The notes: generated from the letters alone by a model not told the origin. A stretch of DNA of 64,000 nucleotides from GCA-2730975 sp937893275 (GCA_963968595.1 CAXAHJ010000002.1:46828-110827), one strand, 5' to 3'. Counted from the first letter of the stretch, positions 17,434-26,414 are shown. A program made the numbers and translations.

Positions 17434-18332
17434 AACTTACTCGCCGTTCCGCCCTGAAGACTGCCGCCGCGACTGCGGTGGGAATTAGCATCGCTCCCGC
17501 CACTTCCCCGGCCCAAATGGCCAAGAAAAAGGCAAATCCCAAGTATCGAATAAAGAATGGCAGGATCAAGCAATCCATTATGGGGTGGACCTTCAATCCG
17601 ATGCCGACGCCCGAACTGGCCAAGCTTTCCAAGGACGTCGGATTAGTGGCGATGGAGGGTATCTCACGAAATCACTACCCGCTGGTACGCAAACTCGGAA
17701 TGGACGTTTCCTTGGTCGGTAGTCACGGATTCAAAAAAGGCCCCGTCGATCCGAAGAATCACGACGAGTGTATAAAGAAGCTCACCGAGGCCATCGAGTT
17801 GTGCGCCGAAGCAGGTTACAAGCGGGTCATCACCTTCACGGGGATGGAGGCAGAGGGCATTGACACCGCGGAGGCTGAAAAGAACTGCATAGACTGCTGG
17901 AAAAAGGTCATTCCACTTGCAGAGAAGAAAAAGATTACTCTCTGCTTGGAACATCTGAATTCCCGAGACGACACGCACCCGATGAAGGGACACCCCGGCT
18001 ATTTCGGCAACGACGTCGACCATTGCGTGAAGATGATCGAAAAAGTCGGCTCACCTAGTTTCAAGTTACTCTTCGACGTCTATCACGTGCAGATTATGAA
18101 TGGTGACGTCATTCGGCGCATTCGCCAATACAAGGACGTCATCGGCCATTACCACACCGCAGGCAATCCCGGTAGAGCCGAACTGGACGACACCCAAGAG
18201 ATCAACTATCCTGCCGTGATGCGTGCAATCGTTGAAACAGGTTACGACGGCTATGTTGCCCAGGAGTTCATTCCCACTTGGAAAGACAAGTCACTCGCCT
18301 TGCGTCACGCGGCCGAAGTCTGCGACATCTAA
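17430..18332 (+). CDS. Tat-signal sugar phosphate isomerase/epimerase (hydroxypyruvate isomerase-like)
   Basis: A 300-residue protein starting at ATG 17430, which overlaps the Nramp stop. The N-terminus carries RR (LTRRSALKTAAATA), a probable Tat signal, so the enzyme may fold in the cytoplasm and be exported. The TIM-barrel metal-site motifs include LCLEHLNSRDD (near 175), LLFDVYHVQIMNGD (near 225) and HYHTAGNPGR (near 255), matching hydroxypyruvate-isomerase-like proteins of PVC bacteria, and the last Glu is in VAQEFIPT. It ends the four-gene run from 13544. Exact sugar substrate unknown. Confidence 0.84.
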   Translation: MKLTRRSALKTAAATAVGISIAPATSPAQMAKKKANPKYRIKNGRIKQSIMGWTFNPMPTPELAKLSKDVGLVAMEGISRNHYPLVRKLGMDVSLVGSHGFKKGPVDPKNHDECIKKLTEAIELCAEAGYKRVITFTGMEAEGIDTAEAEKNCIDCWKKVIPLAEKKKITLCLEHLNSRDDTHPMKGHPGYFGNDVDHCVKMIEKVGSPSFKLLFDVYHVQIMNGDVIRRIRQYKDVIGHYHTAGNPGRAELDDTQEINYPAVMRAIVETGYDGYVAQEFIPTWKDKSLALRHAAEVCDI

Positions 18333-18366
18333 AGGCGTTGCTTCGGTTGGCTTTACGAGTTAATTT

Positions 18367-19467
18367 GTGTTTCTCGTGAAGAAGAACAAATTGCGTGTCG
18401 CTCCACGCTCGGGCGATCCCCTAGCCTTCTCCGCCGGCCTGGCGGCGGCCTTGGTTACTTGCCTAGTTGCCCCAGGGTTGCTGGCCCGGTTGCTGCCGAA
18501 CAAAGCTCGTTGGGTATCTGCTGATCGCGAAGTTGCCAGAGAGGTGGAAGTAACTTGGGAACCCGTATCCCTTCCGCGATCCCTCAAACCTCGTTTCGTG
18601 GAAGCTAACCCCGATGCGCCTGAAAACCCACCCGACGAAACCGACAATTTCTCTTTTCGCGATCAACAAGCCGCCCAAGCCAAGGAGGTCGCCTCTGAAA
18701 GTGCTTCTGAAACGCCAAAGATCGAAGGAGAAAAACCGAACTCCCAGAAAATTGTGCCTGACGGTGATCCCGTCGCGCCTGCCGAACCTCTCCCCTCGGT
18801 TGCAGTCGATCACGAAACAGCCAATAATTTCGAAAGAGGTTCTCCCGTAGGCAAGGAGGAGGACTTGGCCAATCCGCCTGAAGCTCCGGTGGAACTCGAA
18901 AAAGTGGATGACGACGAAGGAACGACAGTCAAGAAAGTGGAAGCCAAAGAGAATGACACCGAGAGTCGCCGACAACTGGTACTCACGGACATTCCAGACA
19001 ATACCTCACTCACAGTAGTCGAGCCCACTGCCCGACCTAATCCTAAACCTACTCCGCGTCCGCGACCGCGAATCTCGGCAGACCTCATTCGAGGTCCGAT
19101 TATGAGTACGGTTGCCAATGCTCCCCGCATCGGCAAGGTGGCCATCGAGTGCCGTCTCCATCCTTATGGCGCCTATGTGCAGGAAATGCTTCAGGCAATC
19201 GAGAACCAATGGTCTCAGTTAGCCCATGGTTCTCGCCAATTCCTTGGGCGAGACAGGTTGCCGCCAAAGGTGACTTTACGCTTCACGCTCGATGCAGACG
19301 GTCGGATTCACAAATTACACCGGCTCGACGAGAACGGTGACTCCGTACCCGTTGAAATTTGTCGACAAGCCATCGTATCGAGAGAACCGTTTGGCAAATG
19401 GAACGCCAAAATGATAGAGGACTTTGGAACCTCGGATGAGGTGACCATTAATTTTCTGTACAGATGA
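18367..19467 (+). CDS. TonB/TolA-like envelope-spanning protein
   Basis: A 366-residue protein with a basic N-terminus and one hydrophobic segment (about residues 19-42, LAFSAGLAAALVTCLVAPG), then about 200 residues rich in Glu, Pro and Lys, ending in a PNPKPTPRPRPR stretch. The C-terminal 110 residues look folded (AYVQEMLQAIENQWSQLA, then PPKVTLRFTLDADGRIHKL), and resemble the C-terminal domain of TonB/TolA-type proteins. That architecture spans the periplasm. The start is GTG 18367, with a second GTG at 18376. The rluA-like gene overlaps it by 4 bp. No ExbB/ExbD gene is visible here. Confidence 0.65.
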   Translation: MFLVKKNKLRVAPRSGDPLAFSAGLAAALVTCLVAPGLLARLLPNKARWVSADREVAREVEVTWEPVSLPRSLKPRFVEANPDAPENPPDETDNFSFRDQQAAQAKEVASESASETPKIEGEKPNSQKIVPDGDPVAPAEPLPSVAVDHETANNFERGSPVGKEEDLANPPEAPVELEKVDDDEGTTVKKVEAKENDTESRRQLVLTDIPDNTSLTVVEPTARPNPKPTPRPRPRISADLIRGPIMSTVANAPRIGKVAIECRLHPYGAYVQEMLQAIENQWSQLAHGSRQFLGRDRLPPKVTLRFTLDADGRIHKLHRLDENGDSVPVEICRQAIVSREPFGKWNAKMIEDFGTSDEVTINFLYR

Positions 19468-20225
19468 CGAAATCTTCTCCCGACTTCGAGGATTTACCCC
19501 TTGATCGAGAAGCCAAAATCCTCGACCACCACCCGTCCGGACTTATTGCCATCGATAAACCGGTTGGCGTTCTGACGCATCCGAATCGCAAAGACGAGAA
19601 GAAGGCTCGAACGCTCCTTCGTGCGGACTATGATTTCGCCGAGGAACGCTATACTTGGATGGACGATGCCGGAGGTGAACGCTCCCTGTATCTCGTGCAC
19701 CGTCTCGACTCCCCAACCTCGGGAGTCTTGCTGGCCACCTTTTCCGCCGAACTCGCCGTCTCCTTGAGAAAGAGCTTCGCTGAACGCGAGACACACAAGA
19801 CCTACTACGCCATAGTTCGGGAAAAAGGGAAAGCGAGAGACGGCCACTGGAAGGATCGCTTGGAAGAAATTCGAGAAGGCGGCAAGCTCAGGGTAAAGGC
19901 AGGTCGGGGGCACGAAGCCCTCGCCAAGGTAACTTTCGAACGCCGGCGAGTTGGTCGACTCGGATTGTCACTTCTTCGACTAGAGCCCGTCACTGGTCGC
20001 ACGCACCAATTGCGGGTGCAAGCGTCCGCACGAGGCTTTCCGATCGTAGGCGACCGAATTTATGGCGACTTCGCTTTGAATCGAAAGATTGGCCGAGCAT
20101 CCCGAGTCGAACGTCTTTGTCTCCACGCAACCTCCATCGAGCTTGATTTCAAGCATCAAGGCACCTCCATTAAGTTTTACACCGAGTCCCCTCTGCCCCG
20201 CATTCTGGGGAAACTCCTTTCATAA
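19464..20225 (+). CDS. RluA-family RNA pseudouridine synthase
   Basis: A 253-residue protein with the catalytic motif HRLDSPTSGVLLA (Asp near residue 80) preceded by GLIAIDKPVGVLTHP (near 30) and followed by RLEPVTGRTHQLRVQASA and PIVGDRIYG. These are the RluA-family landmarks. It isomerises specific uridines of rRNA or tRNA; which one cannot be told. No S4 domain is present, unlike RluC/RluD. The start ATG overlaps the stop of the TonB-like gene, so the two are translationally coupled, probably without functional link. A second RluA member is at 38865. Confidence 0.9.
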   Translation: MTKSSPDFEDLPLDREAKILDHHPSGLIAIDKPVGVLTHPNRKDEKKARTLLRADYDFAEERYTWMDDAGGERSLYLVHRLDSPTSGVLLATFSAELAVSLRKSFAERETHKTYYAIVREKGKARDGHWKDRLEEIREGGKLRVKAGRGHEALAKVTFERRRVGRLGLSLLRLEPVTGRTHQLRVQASARGFPIVGDRIYGDFALNRKIGRASRVERLCLHATSIELDFKHQGTSIKFYTESPLPRILGKLLS

Positions 20226-20275
20226 TAGCTGCTTTTCTCAATTGCTTACTCTTTCCTAAAAGTTAGGCTACGGAA

Positions 20276-20779
20276 ATGAAGATTGAGAAAGACAAGGTCG
20301 TGTTCATTAACTACCTGATGAAAAACGGTGAAGATGAAACACTGGAGGATACTCGAGAAACTAGTCCTACAGGCTTTCTCTTTGGTCATGGTCAGTTGAT
20401 GCCTGCAATTGAAGGTGCTTTGGTAGACAAACAGGTAGGCGCATTGGTCAAACTCAATTTGTCTCCGGACGAGGCTTTTGGGGAACGAAGCGAGGAGCTC
20501 GTGGAAACCATTGAGCGATCAAAGTTCTCCAAGGATATGAGCTTCGTCAAAGGAAGCCAATTCGAGGTGCCCGGCCCGGATGGTCATCCCGAGGCAATAT
20601 GTGTGCAGGAGGTTACGGACACCCATGTTACCCTGGATCGGAATCATCCCATGGCTGGGAAAACAATTTCTTTTGAAGCAACCGTTCGCGACGTACGTGA
20701 CGCCACCTCTCTTGAGATTGAACACGGACACCCAATGGAGTCGGCTTCAGGTTCAGACTGTGGTTGCTCCGAACACTGA
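20276..20779 (+). CDS. SlyD-like FKBP-type peptidyl-prolyl isomerase
   Basis: A 167-residue protein. The FKBP core is split by an insert-in-flap domain: residues 1-70 carry SPTGFLFGHGQLMPAIEGAL and LNLSPDEAFGER, while residues 75-125 form the insert, and the FKBP fold resumes at NHPMAGKTISFEATVRDV. NHPMAGKTL-like sequence is diagnostic of SlyD. The C-terminal metal-binding tail is reduced to CGCSEH plus HGH, so nickel handling is possible but weaker than in E. coli SlyD. It is a cytosolic folding helper. Its terminus lies 42 bp from the convergent amidohydrolase. Confidence 0.88.
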   Translation: MKIEKDKVVFINYLMKNGEDETLEDTRETSPTGFLFGHGQLMPAIEGALVDKQVGALVKLNLSPDEAFGERSEELVETIERSKFSKDMSFVKGSQFEVPGPDGHPEAICVQEVTDTHVTLDRNHPMAGKTISFEATVRDVRDATSLEIEHGHPMESASGSDCGCSEH

Positions 20780-20821
20780 AAAAGCACGAGTGCCTCCTCC
20801 TCACTCCTTGGTGGGGCTTTT

Positions 20822-21787
20822 CTAACTCGGCAACAAGTTGTCCAGTCTGGTAAAAGTTTCCTCAGGGAAACCGATTGCCGTTTTGAGTAAAGCGTCTCTC
20901 TCGATGGTGTTAGATTCCCGTGATATTGTGCGAAAATCCTTCCACTTTAGCTGACGACCAACCCAAGGACCAAATCCGCCCGATGGTACGGGAAAGTCGC
21001 TCCCATGAAGGACTCGAGAACAAACCTCGGGAGGTAACAATTTCTTGATTGTTCGCCAACGGTTTAGAGTGGCGAGTGCGCTGTTGTCGGCAAAAAGGTT
21101 GGAAAAGTTAGCAAACATGTTGATTAATTCGCCCGTGTAGTCGGAATCGATCAGACCGCTACGTCCTGCAGCGTGAGCCGCGATGGTGACTACCCCGCAC
21201 TCGACTGGCAGACGTAAAACCCTAGGGTCGGCATATTCTTTGTTGAGCACGGGTATGGTATATTCCCCTCCCGTATGAGCTAGAAACACCATGCCCGCCT
21301 TTGCCATGCGTTCCCAGAATGGCCGAAAATTAGAATCGGAGCAATTCACGTTGTGACAGTTGGGCAGCAGTTTCATCACCTTGGCGCCTCCCTCGATACA
21401 CTTCTCCAATTCTTCCATCGCGTCGGGTCGAGCGGGGTGAATGGAACAAGCCGGAATGAACTCCTCGTGCTTAGCTGCAAGTTTCAATACGCATTCATTG
21501 GGCACGTAAAAGTTCGCTTTTCCCTCTAGAACATGTCCATCGTCAGACCGAGGCATATCCATCGCAAGCAGGACCGCAGCATCGATCGAGGACGCTTTAA
21601 CCAGTGACAACAGTTTCGCTACGTAAGCCTCGTCCAACCCTCCCCGTAGAACCGAGGAAGGCAACCCCGTGGTGCGAACCAAATAATGTGCGGCAAGTGA
21701 ACGCAACAGGTTGGGTGTACGGAACTGACAACCGCTGCCTGAGGAACCATCACCAACAAGGTGTACATGACAATCAATTCTTCTCAT
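20822..21787 (-). CDS. Amidohydrolase family 2 metal-dependent hydrolase
   Basis: A 321-residue TIM-barrel hydrolase. The N-terminal DCHVHL motif (residues 5-10) is the first metal-binding site, and KLLPNCH, FLAHTGGEY, TIAAHAAGRSG and HGSDFPVP supply the later His and Asp ligands, as in amidohydrolase-2 proteins (ACMSD-like, decarboxylases and lactonases). ATG 21787 puts the HxH motif near the N-terminus; the longer frame to 21913 would add 42 unlike residues. The reaction cannot be assigned. It runs convergent to the SlyD-like gene and downstream of the beta-barrel gene, with 135 bp between. Confidence 0.8.
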   Translation of the reverse strand: MRRIDCHVHLVGDGSSGSGCQFRTPNLLRSLAAHYLVRTTGLPSSVLRGGLDEAYVAKLLSLVKASSIDAAVLLAMDMPRSDDGHVLEGKANFYVPNECVLKLAAKHEEFIPACSIHPARPDAMEELEKCIEGGAKVMKLLPNCHNVNCSDSNFRPFWERMAKAGMVFLAHTGGEYTIPVLNKEYADPRVLRLPVECGVVTIAAHAAGRSGLIDSDYTGELINMFANFSNLFADNSALATLNRWRTIKKLLPPEVCSRVLHGSDFPVPSGGFGPWVGRQLKWKDFRTISRESNTIERDALLKTAIGFPEETFTRLDNLLPS

Positions 21788-21922
21788 GAAAACCAAGACT
21801 ATCGCGCTTGAAACGTATTCCGAAAAGCCTTTTCGCAGCTTTTTCCAAATAACGGATCCCATAACGCCGATAAAACCATTTGAAGACGTCGTCGATCCGA
21901 AACGATCGCCCACTGCTTATTC

Positions 21923-22849
21923 CTACAAGTCGAACTGTAAGCTTGCGGTTAGTAAGTTACTTTGCAGTCGCTGATAGTCATCGCTTGCGGCAGTGAGAAA
22001 GTAGCGATAATCTAAATTAAGTGCCAAAGATTTGTTTAAGCGAATACCTGTGCCCAAAAGGAAGTCGTAACAAAAGCTCACTCCTCCAAATACTTTTCCG
22101 GCATAATTCAATTGGGCAAGTGTGATTCCTGCACCGATGCCCGCGCGCAAATCAATCCGAGTTCCGATCTCTTTTTCAAATATGGATCGGAACAGCACTG
22201 GATGAACTTCAGCCGAACCCGTGCCATTCTTTTGGTCGTAATGGATGGCATCATGTTCAGCCTCTACTCGAATGAACCCGAAATCGCGCCCTAACAATAC
22301 GCCGGCGAAATACCCGTTCTCGAATTGCATGGAGGCGCCCCCCATCCCCCCCCCCCATCGGACGGCTCCGTCTAGTGGCAGTACATTGCCTCCCACGAGT
22401 CCTAGGTAGTAACCATCGTTCCGCAATGGTATATCGGGTTTTCCCCATTGAGAGGCAGGAGTCTGCGTTGATGTGTCGGAATCCTGTTTCGGTTGCGAAA
22501 GCTGCGACTGGTCGTATCGAGGAGCCGGGAGACGACCGCCGGGAATGGTTCCGGGTTTGGGCGCCGGCTCTATCGGTCGGGGAGCAGGCGGAGCGGGTTG
22601 AGAAGGTTTCGGTTGAGGTACTCTTGGCCGTGGATATATTGGATCTGGTCTCGATAGAATTTCGGCTAACAAGGCTTCGTGGGCGTTAAGTCTTTCGGAT
22701 AATGATTGGGCTCGATTTGCCAGAGAGCTGAATTCATTAATGTTGATACCTTGAGCGGAAGAGAACACTGGTGCAGAAACGAAAACAAGGAAGGCGGACC
22801 AAACATCTCGGTTAAATAAGGCACACAAGTAAGACATGCTTTTTAACAT
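21923..22849 (-). CDS. Outer-membrane beta-barrel protein with proline-rich linker
   Basis: A 308-residue protein. After a signal-like N-terminus (about 1-33, VFSSAQG) a helical segment (FSSLANRAQSLSERLNAHEA) leads to a Pro/Arg linker (PRPRVPQPKPSQPAPPAPRP). Residues about 150-308 show alternating aromatic/glycine strands (GYFAGVLLGRDFGFIRVEAEHD, LRAGIGAGITLAQLNYAG, LNLDYRYFLTA) ending in QFDL, with an aromatic one residue in from the end, fitting an eight-stranded barrel. An 11-base G run in its coding strand encodes part of WGGGMGG. Function unknown. The gene follows a strong terminator, so it has its own promoter. Confidence 0.72.
   Translation of the reverse strand: MLKSMSYLCALFNRDVWSAFLVFVSAPVFSSAQGININEFSSLANRAQSLSERLNAHEALLAEILSRPDPIYPRPRVPQPKPSQPAPPAPRPIEPAPKPGTIPGGRLPAPRYDQSQLSQPKQDSDTSTQTPASQWGKPDIPLRNDGYYLGLVGGNVLPLDGAVRWGGGMGGASMQFENGYFAGVLLGRDFGFIRVEAEHDAIHYDQKNGTGSAEVHPVLFRSIFEKEIGTRIDLRAGIGAGITLAQLNYAGKVFGGVSFCYDFLLGTGIRLNKSLALNLDYRYFLTAASDDYQRLQSNLLTASLQFDL
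22346..22356. repeat. C11 (coding-strand G11) homopolymer in the beta-barrel gene
   Basis: Eleven consecutive C on the + strand, with a second run of six C at 22338-22343 two bases away (AT between). Read on the - strand it is G11 within codons for RWGGGMGG near residue 167-175. Such a tract is prone to slipped-strand length change and would shift the frame well before the last barrel strands. In the present length the frame is intact. Confidence 0.8.
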
Positions 22850-22876
22850 GACGAAAAACGAGGCGGAAATCTAGGC

Positions 22877-22921
22877 AAAAAAAAGCGCCGGACGGCGGTG
22901 TTGGCGGGTGCCGCCCGGCGC
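22877..22921 (-). terminator. Rho-independent terminator of the PQQ-repeat gene
   Basis: On the - strand GCGCCGGGCGGC pairs with GCCGTCCGGCGC, a 12-bp GC stem with one mismatch around a 13-base loop, followed directly by eight T. It lies 51 bp past the stop of the gene ending at 22973 and before the start of the beta-barrel gene at 22849, insulating the two. Confidence 0.9.
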
Positions 22922-22972
22922 GGGTGTGGTGGATGGGAAATTAAAAAAGGGGTTCTACTATTTAAATTTATG

Positions 22973-24310
22973 CTAATGAATGCAATACAAATTTTCGTTG
23001 GTGCGGATAAAGAGTTGACCGTCCGAAATAGCAACCGAGGCTCGGGTGTTGTCGTCATAGCTCTTGCCCATCTTCGCGGAGTGGAGAATGGAACCGTCTT
23101 TGGCATCTATCACAATAACCTCTCCGTTGTGGTTCATTGTATAGATTTTTCCGGATGCAGCCGTGGGAGAAGCTCGCCACTTGTACTTGCCCGGCATAAC
23201 CGTAGACCACTCCACCTTGCCGCTGTTCGGTTGGATGCAGGATAATGTTTTCTTGAGATCGCTAAGGACATAGAACTTCCCGCCATAAAAGAGTGGAGTG
23301 GGCACGTCGGAGGTAACTTGGGGATTGGCTGAACTTTCCCAAGCTAAGTCGTCTTTGCCGGAACGGGTGCTCGTGAAACCCAGTTTTACCGCATAAACGG
23401 GCGCATTCTTCGGAGCGCATGCAAGGACCACGCCCGAACCTGCTACGGGAGAAGGAACCAGGCGCCACCACTGTTGCTTGTGACCGGGGTTCCATGTTCC
23501 CCAACGCCAAATTTCATTCCCGGTAGCGGGGTCATGTCCCGTGAGAACATCTCCGCCGGCGACGAGCAGTTGCCCTTTGTGAGGGATAATCGTGCCGAAA
23601 GACTCAAGTGATTCCTTATTGGCGTTCGAGTGTCGCTGATGCTGCCAAATAGTCTTGCCTGTTTGGGGATTCATGCAAAGCAGGAAGGAAGGGGCGTTGG
23701 GTTTGCCTCTGCCATGAACAGGCTCATTCCTTTGAAGGATCGGAAGATATAGCTTACCTGCGTGAAGAGTGGCCGATGCGGAAAAAGTCCACTGAAAACA
23801 GAAGTCGCCATAGTCTTTTTGTATGTTCCGTCGCCACAGTTCCTTGCCTCCCATGTCGTAGGCAACCAAGTCGCCATTGCCGTAAGAAAATACTACGAGG
23901 TTACCATCGGTTACGGGGGAAGCGTTAGCATAGGTTGCCTTGGAATCGAGTTGATAATCAAAGCCGTCCCCTTTTCCCGGTCGATAACCACTCCCGGCGT
24001 TTTGTTCCCAGAGGGTTTTTCCAGTTGATCGATCCACGCACATGGCAAGTAGCTGGCCAGTGCCGGTTTTTGCGTCTGAGATTCGAATGGAAGAGATTAA
24101 GACGCGATCGTCCCAGACTATTGGCGTACCTGATGAGGCACCGGGAAGGGAAACTTTCCACTTCACACGATCCTTGGCATCAAACTGAACGGGCACCGGT
24201 TTTGATGAGGAGGTAGACCCATCGTGATTCGGCCCACGCCAATTGGCCCAATTCTCTGCCTGAGCGGAAAAACTGAAAATAGTTACGAGAAAGCAGTTTA
24301 AGAACTTCAT
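22973..24310 (-). CDS. Exported PQQ-repeat beta-propeller protein
   Basis: About 445 residues with a signal peptide (FLNCFLVTIFSFSAQAE). The mature part starts NWANWRGPNHDGSTSS, the usual opening of PVC PQQ-like repeat proteins. The blades carry repeats such as LLAMCVDRSTGKTLWEQ, LVAYDMGGKELWRR and LLCMNPQTGKTIWQ, with W at the blade ends. Many such proteins do not bind PQQ and act as scaffolds or dehydrogenase-like propellers. The exact start is uncertain: a 30-bp tandem duplication repeats the ATG-containing region, so 24310, 24322, 24340 and 24370 are all possible. A strong terminator follows. Confidence 0.82.
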   Translation of the reverse strand: MKFLNCFLVTIFSFSAQAENWANWRGPNHDGSTSSSKPVPVQFDAKDRVKWKVSLPGASSGTPIVWDDRVLISSIRISDAKTGTGQLLAMCVDRSTGKTLWEQNAGSGYRPGKGDGFDYQLDSKATYANASPVTDGNLVVFSYGNGDLVAYDMGGKELWRRNIQKDYGDFCFQWTFSASATLHAGKLYLPILQRNEPVHGRGKPNAPSFLLCMNPQTGKTIWQHQRHSNANKESLESFGTIIPHKGQLLVAGGDVLTGHDPATGNEIWRWGTWNPGHKQQWWRLVPSPVAGSGVVLACAPKNAPVYAVKLGFTSTRSGKDDLAWESSANPQVTSDVPTPLFYGGKFYVLSDLKKTLSCIQPNSGKVEWSTVMPGKYKWRASPTAASGKIYTMNHNGEVIVIDAKDGSILHSAKMGKSYDDNTRASVAISDGQLFIRTNENLYCIH

Positions 24311-24360
24311 TAGGTATTTCATAGGTTTAGAGAACTTCATTAAGTATTTCATAGGTTTAG
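24301..24360. repeat. Tandem 30-bp duplication at the start of the PQQ-repeat gene
   Basis: Units 24301-24330 and 24331-24360 are identical except one base (G/A at the 13th position), and the first bases of a third copy follow (GGAACATCAAA). Because the unit is ten codons long, the duplication repeats an in-frame PMKYLMKF segment and multiplies possible start codons of the gene on the - strand. Confidence 0.85.
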
Positions 24361-24508
24361 GGAACATCAAATTAGAGCTAGGGCCAGCGAGATTCCAGAA
24401 TAAAGGGGATAGGGAAGGTTTATTTTAAAATCGAAGGATGCATACGAGATGCAATACCTAGTGGGGCGAACTGTCTATGCGCAAATGCTGATTTGTCGCG
24501 GAAGAATC

Positions 24509-24793
24509 TCATGAGGTTTCATCGCTGGTTTTTTGAGGGAGTTCTTGAAAACTTTCGATTTCCAGCGACTGAATTAGACGGCTTTCCCGCAGATCATCTT
24601 CCAACCACTCGACCATCTCTTCCATGCCTTTCTCCGAGGGTTGTCCTTGCTCATCAAGTTCAAATTCCTCTGAGAAATCTTCGCTCATTTCGGCGTCTAA
24701 GCGTTGAGCGTCTTTAGCCCGCGTGCGCAGATGAATATAGGTGACTCCACTGATTCCGAGCAGGATAACAACCACGGTAAAGAATGTAGCCAT
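24509..24793 (-). CDS. Small single-pass membrane protein, Mla operon end
   Basis: A 94-residue protein with one N-terminal transmembrane helix (ATFFTVVVILLGISGVTYIHL, residues 2-22) followed by a strongly acidic tail (MSEDFSEEFELDEQGQP and MEEMVEWLEDDLRES). It follows the PqiC-like lipoprotein gene by 45 bp on the same strand, so may belong to the transport operon. I do not recognise the family; a bitopic accessory subunit is one possibility. Confidence 0.6.
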   Translation of the reverse strand: MATFFTVVVILLGISGVTYIHLRTRAKDAQRLDAEMSEDFSEEFELDEQGQPSEKGMEEMVEWLEDDLRESRLIQSLEIESFQELPQKTSDETS

Positions 24794-24838
24794 CTAGAAT
24801 TCTTTCGTGAGAATAGGCTTTATCTCCTGAGATCCGAA

Positions 24839-25468
24839 TTATTCAGTCTCCAAACGTCGAACCATGCCGGCGGCAATACGCTCGGAAACTTTTCTAAGCG
24901 TGTGACTGAGCGCCGTGACTTGGGAAGTTTTATCTGAGTCAGCGGCAGAAGATGGAAATTCGATTTTTTCGGCCAAGGCTTCGGCATAAACTTGCTGGTT
25001 ATCATGGAAGAGCTGCCATGTTCCGACTAGCGTTACCTTTGCTCCGGAAACTTGCTCAAAGCGTTCTACATGCAACCCAATATCCAAGTCGCATTGAGGT
25101 TTTTGACGGTGAGGGTATGCAGAATAGTTAAGCGTGCCTAGCACGATTGATAGGTTTTTAGCCACAACGCGAGCGATTCCTTCATCGAGCGGTTCTCCCC
25201 AGCGATGCAAGTTGGAGAACACAACCTTGTTCGACTCGGAACGAGAAACCAATCCACTGCCTTCTAGATAGGAGGCCAGCTCTACCTGACGGACATAAAA
25301 AGAAGTACCATTCAGAAAGTCCGAATCGGAGGTAGAAAGATTCGAGTCCACGGGGGTGAGTAAATAATTAGTGGGTTCGACATGGGTTGATTTGGGCACG
25401 ACACTTACACAGGCGCCGAAGAGTATTAGGGTAATGAAAATAATAACACTGACCGCTTTAGACTTCAT
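24839..25468 (-). CDS. ABC-type transport auxiliary lipoprotein (PqiC/YmbA-like)
   Basis: A 209-residue protein with a lipoprotein signal (LILFGAC, Cys near residue 20). Features of the ABC-type transport auxiliary family: YLLTP near residue 34, a YVRQVELASYLEGSGLVSR stretch near 55-75, RWGEPL near 88, and later VTLVGTWQLF. In PqiABC and related systems such a lipoprotein completes the MCE-based bridge for lipid transport, at the outer membrane side. It overlaps the MCE gene by 4 bp, which supports that role. Confident for the family, moderate for the partner. Confidence 0.82.
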   Translation of the reverse strand: MKSKAVSVIIFITLILFGACVSVVPKSTHVEPTNYLLTPVDSNLSTSDSDFLNGTSFYVRQVELASYLEGSGLVSRSESNKVVFSNLHRWGEPLDEGIARVVAKNLSIVLGTLNYSAYPHRQKPQCDLDIGLHVERFEQVSGAKVTLVGTWQLFHDNQQVYAEALAEKIEFPSSAADSDKTSQVTALSHTLRKVSERIAAGMVRRLETE

Positions 25469-26367
25469 TTTTGATCTTCGCCCTTTCCTCTAATTATCGA
25501 TTGAGGGTTACGCTCGAGAAGTTCGGCAAGGTTTTTAATAGCCTTCATGCTGGCGGAGATCTCGCGCAGCATCTCGCCAAAGTCGAAACGGAAGTCGGAT
25601 GACGGATCCAGCATTTTATTTACTGCTGAAGACAGTTTCCTCAATTCGGCCATTGTCTGGGTGGCTTCATCAGAAGCGACTTCCAATTTCGGCCCAAGGG
25701 GAGAAAAATCATCTCGAAACTTATTGATGAAAGAGCTGAAATCCAAAGCTGCCGATTGAAAGGATTTCTTGATGGCAATGACGTCGAGTTCGTCTAGCCT
25801 TTGGTTTGCTGTTTTCAGCAAGCTCGTAAGCTGCTTTCCGATGTACTCCGGATCTAAGTTTTCACTTAGTTGTTCCATGGTTGATGCTTGAGTAACGATT
25901 TGTGGGTATCCATGCCGGGTAGACATATTCGCATCAGCTTGCGATGAATGGTACTCCAGATTGACGTATTGTATGCCCGTGACAAAGCTTTCTTGCACAA
26001 GCTGCCCCTGGATGCGTGGAAGAATATCGGGCCGGAATTCACCATCTGAATTAAACAGTTCGTTACCTGCCTCATCCATGTGACGCAGAACTAGCCTCCG
26101 ATCGATTTCAACAAGAATGGGAACTGGGGCGTCCTGCTCGGCTGCACCTAGAAAAAAGCGTTCTACTCGGCCAATGCGTACACCGTTCAAGGTGACCTTG
26201 CCACCTTGCTTCAGTCCGTATATGTTTTCACGAAAGACGAGGACAAATCGTTCGTTTTTATCGCGTAAACTGGTCAAGCCTCCTGTAAACACAACAAAGC
26301 CAGCTAAGACAGCAAAAGCCCCAACGACAAAAGCACCAACAAGAGTAGCGTGTCCTTTTCTCTTCAC
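25465..26367 (-). CDS. MlaD-like MCE domain protein
   Basis: A 300-residue protein with one N-terminal membrane helix (LVGAFVVGAFAVLAGFVVFTGG, residues 9-30). The MCE domain follows, marked by FRENIYGLKQGGKVTLNGVRIGRVE at about 45-70. The C-terminal 120 residues are helical (LSENLDPEYIGKQLTSLL, LRKLSSAVNKMLDPSS). MCE proteins form periplasmic hexameric channels that carry lipids between the membranes. This one is encoded 47 bp after the ATPase and overlaps the lipoprotein, and would bind the STAS-permease complex at the inner membrane. Cargo (phospholipid) is from family knowledge. Confidence 0.9.
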   Translation of the reverse strand: MKRKGHATLVGAFVVGAFAVLAGFVVFTGGLTSLRDKNERFVLVFRENIYGLKQGGKVTLNGVRIGRVERFFLGAAEQDAPVPILVEIDRRLVLRHMDEAGNELFNSDGEFRPDILPRIQGQLVQESFVTGIQYVNLEYHSSQADANMSTRHGYPQIVTQASTMEQLSENLDPEYIGKQLTSLLKTANQRLDELDVIAIKKSFQSAALDFSSFINKFRDDFSPLGPKLEVASDEATQTMAELRKLSSAVNKMLDPSSDFRFDFGEMLREISASMKAIKNLAELLERNPQSIIRGKGEDQK

Positions 26368-26414
26368 TTTATAATTAGGTTAATAGCATGAAAGCATTAG
26401 TCGCAACGCTAGAG

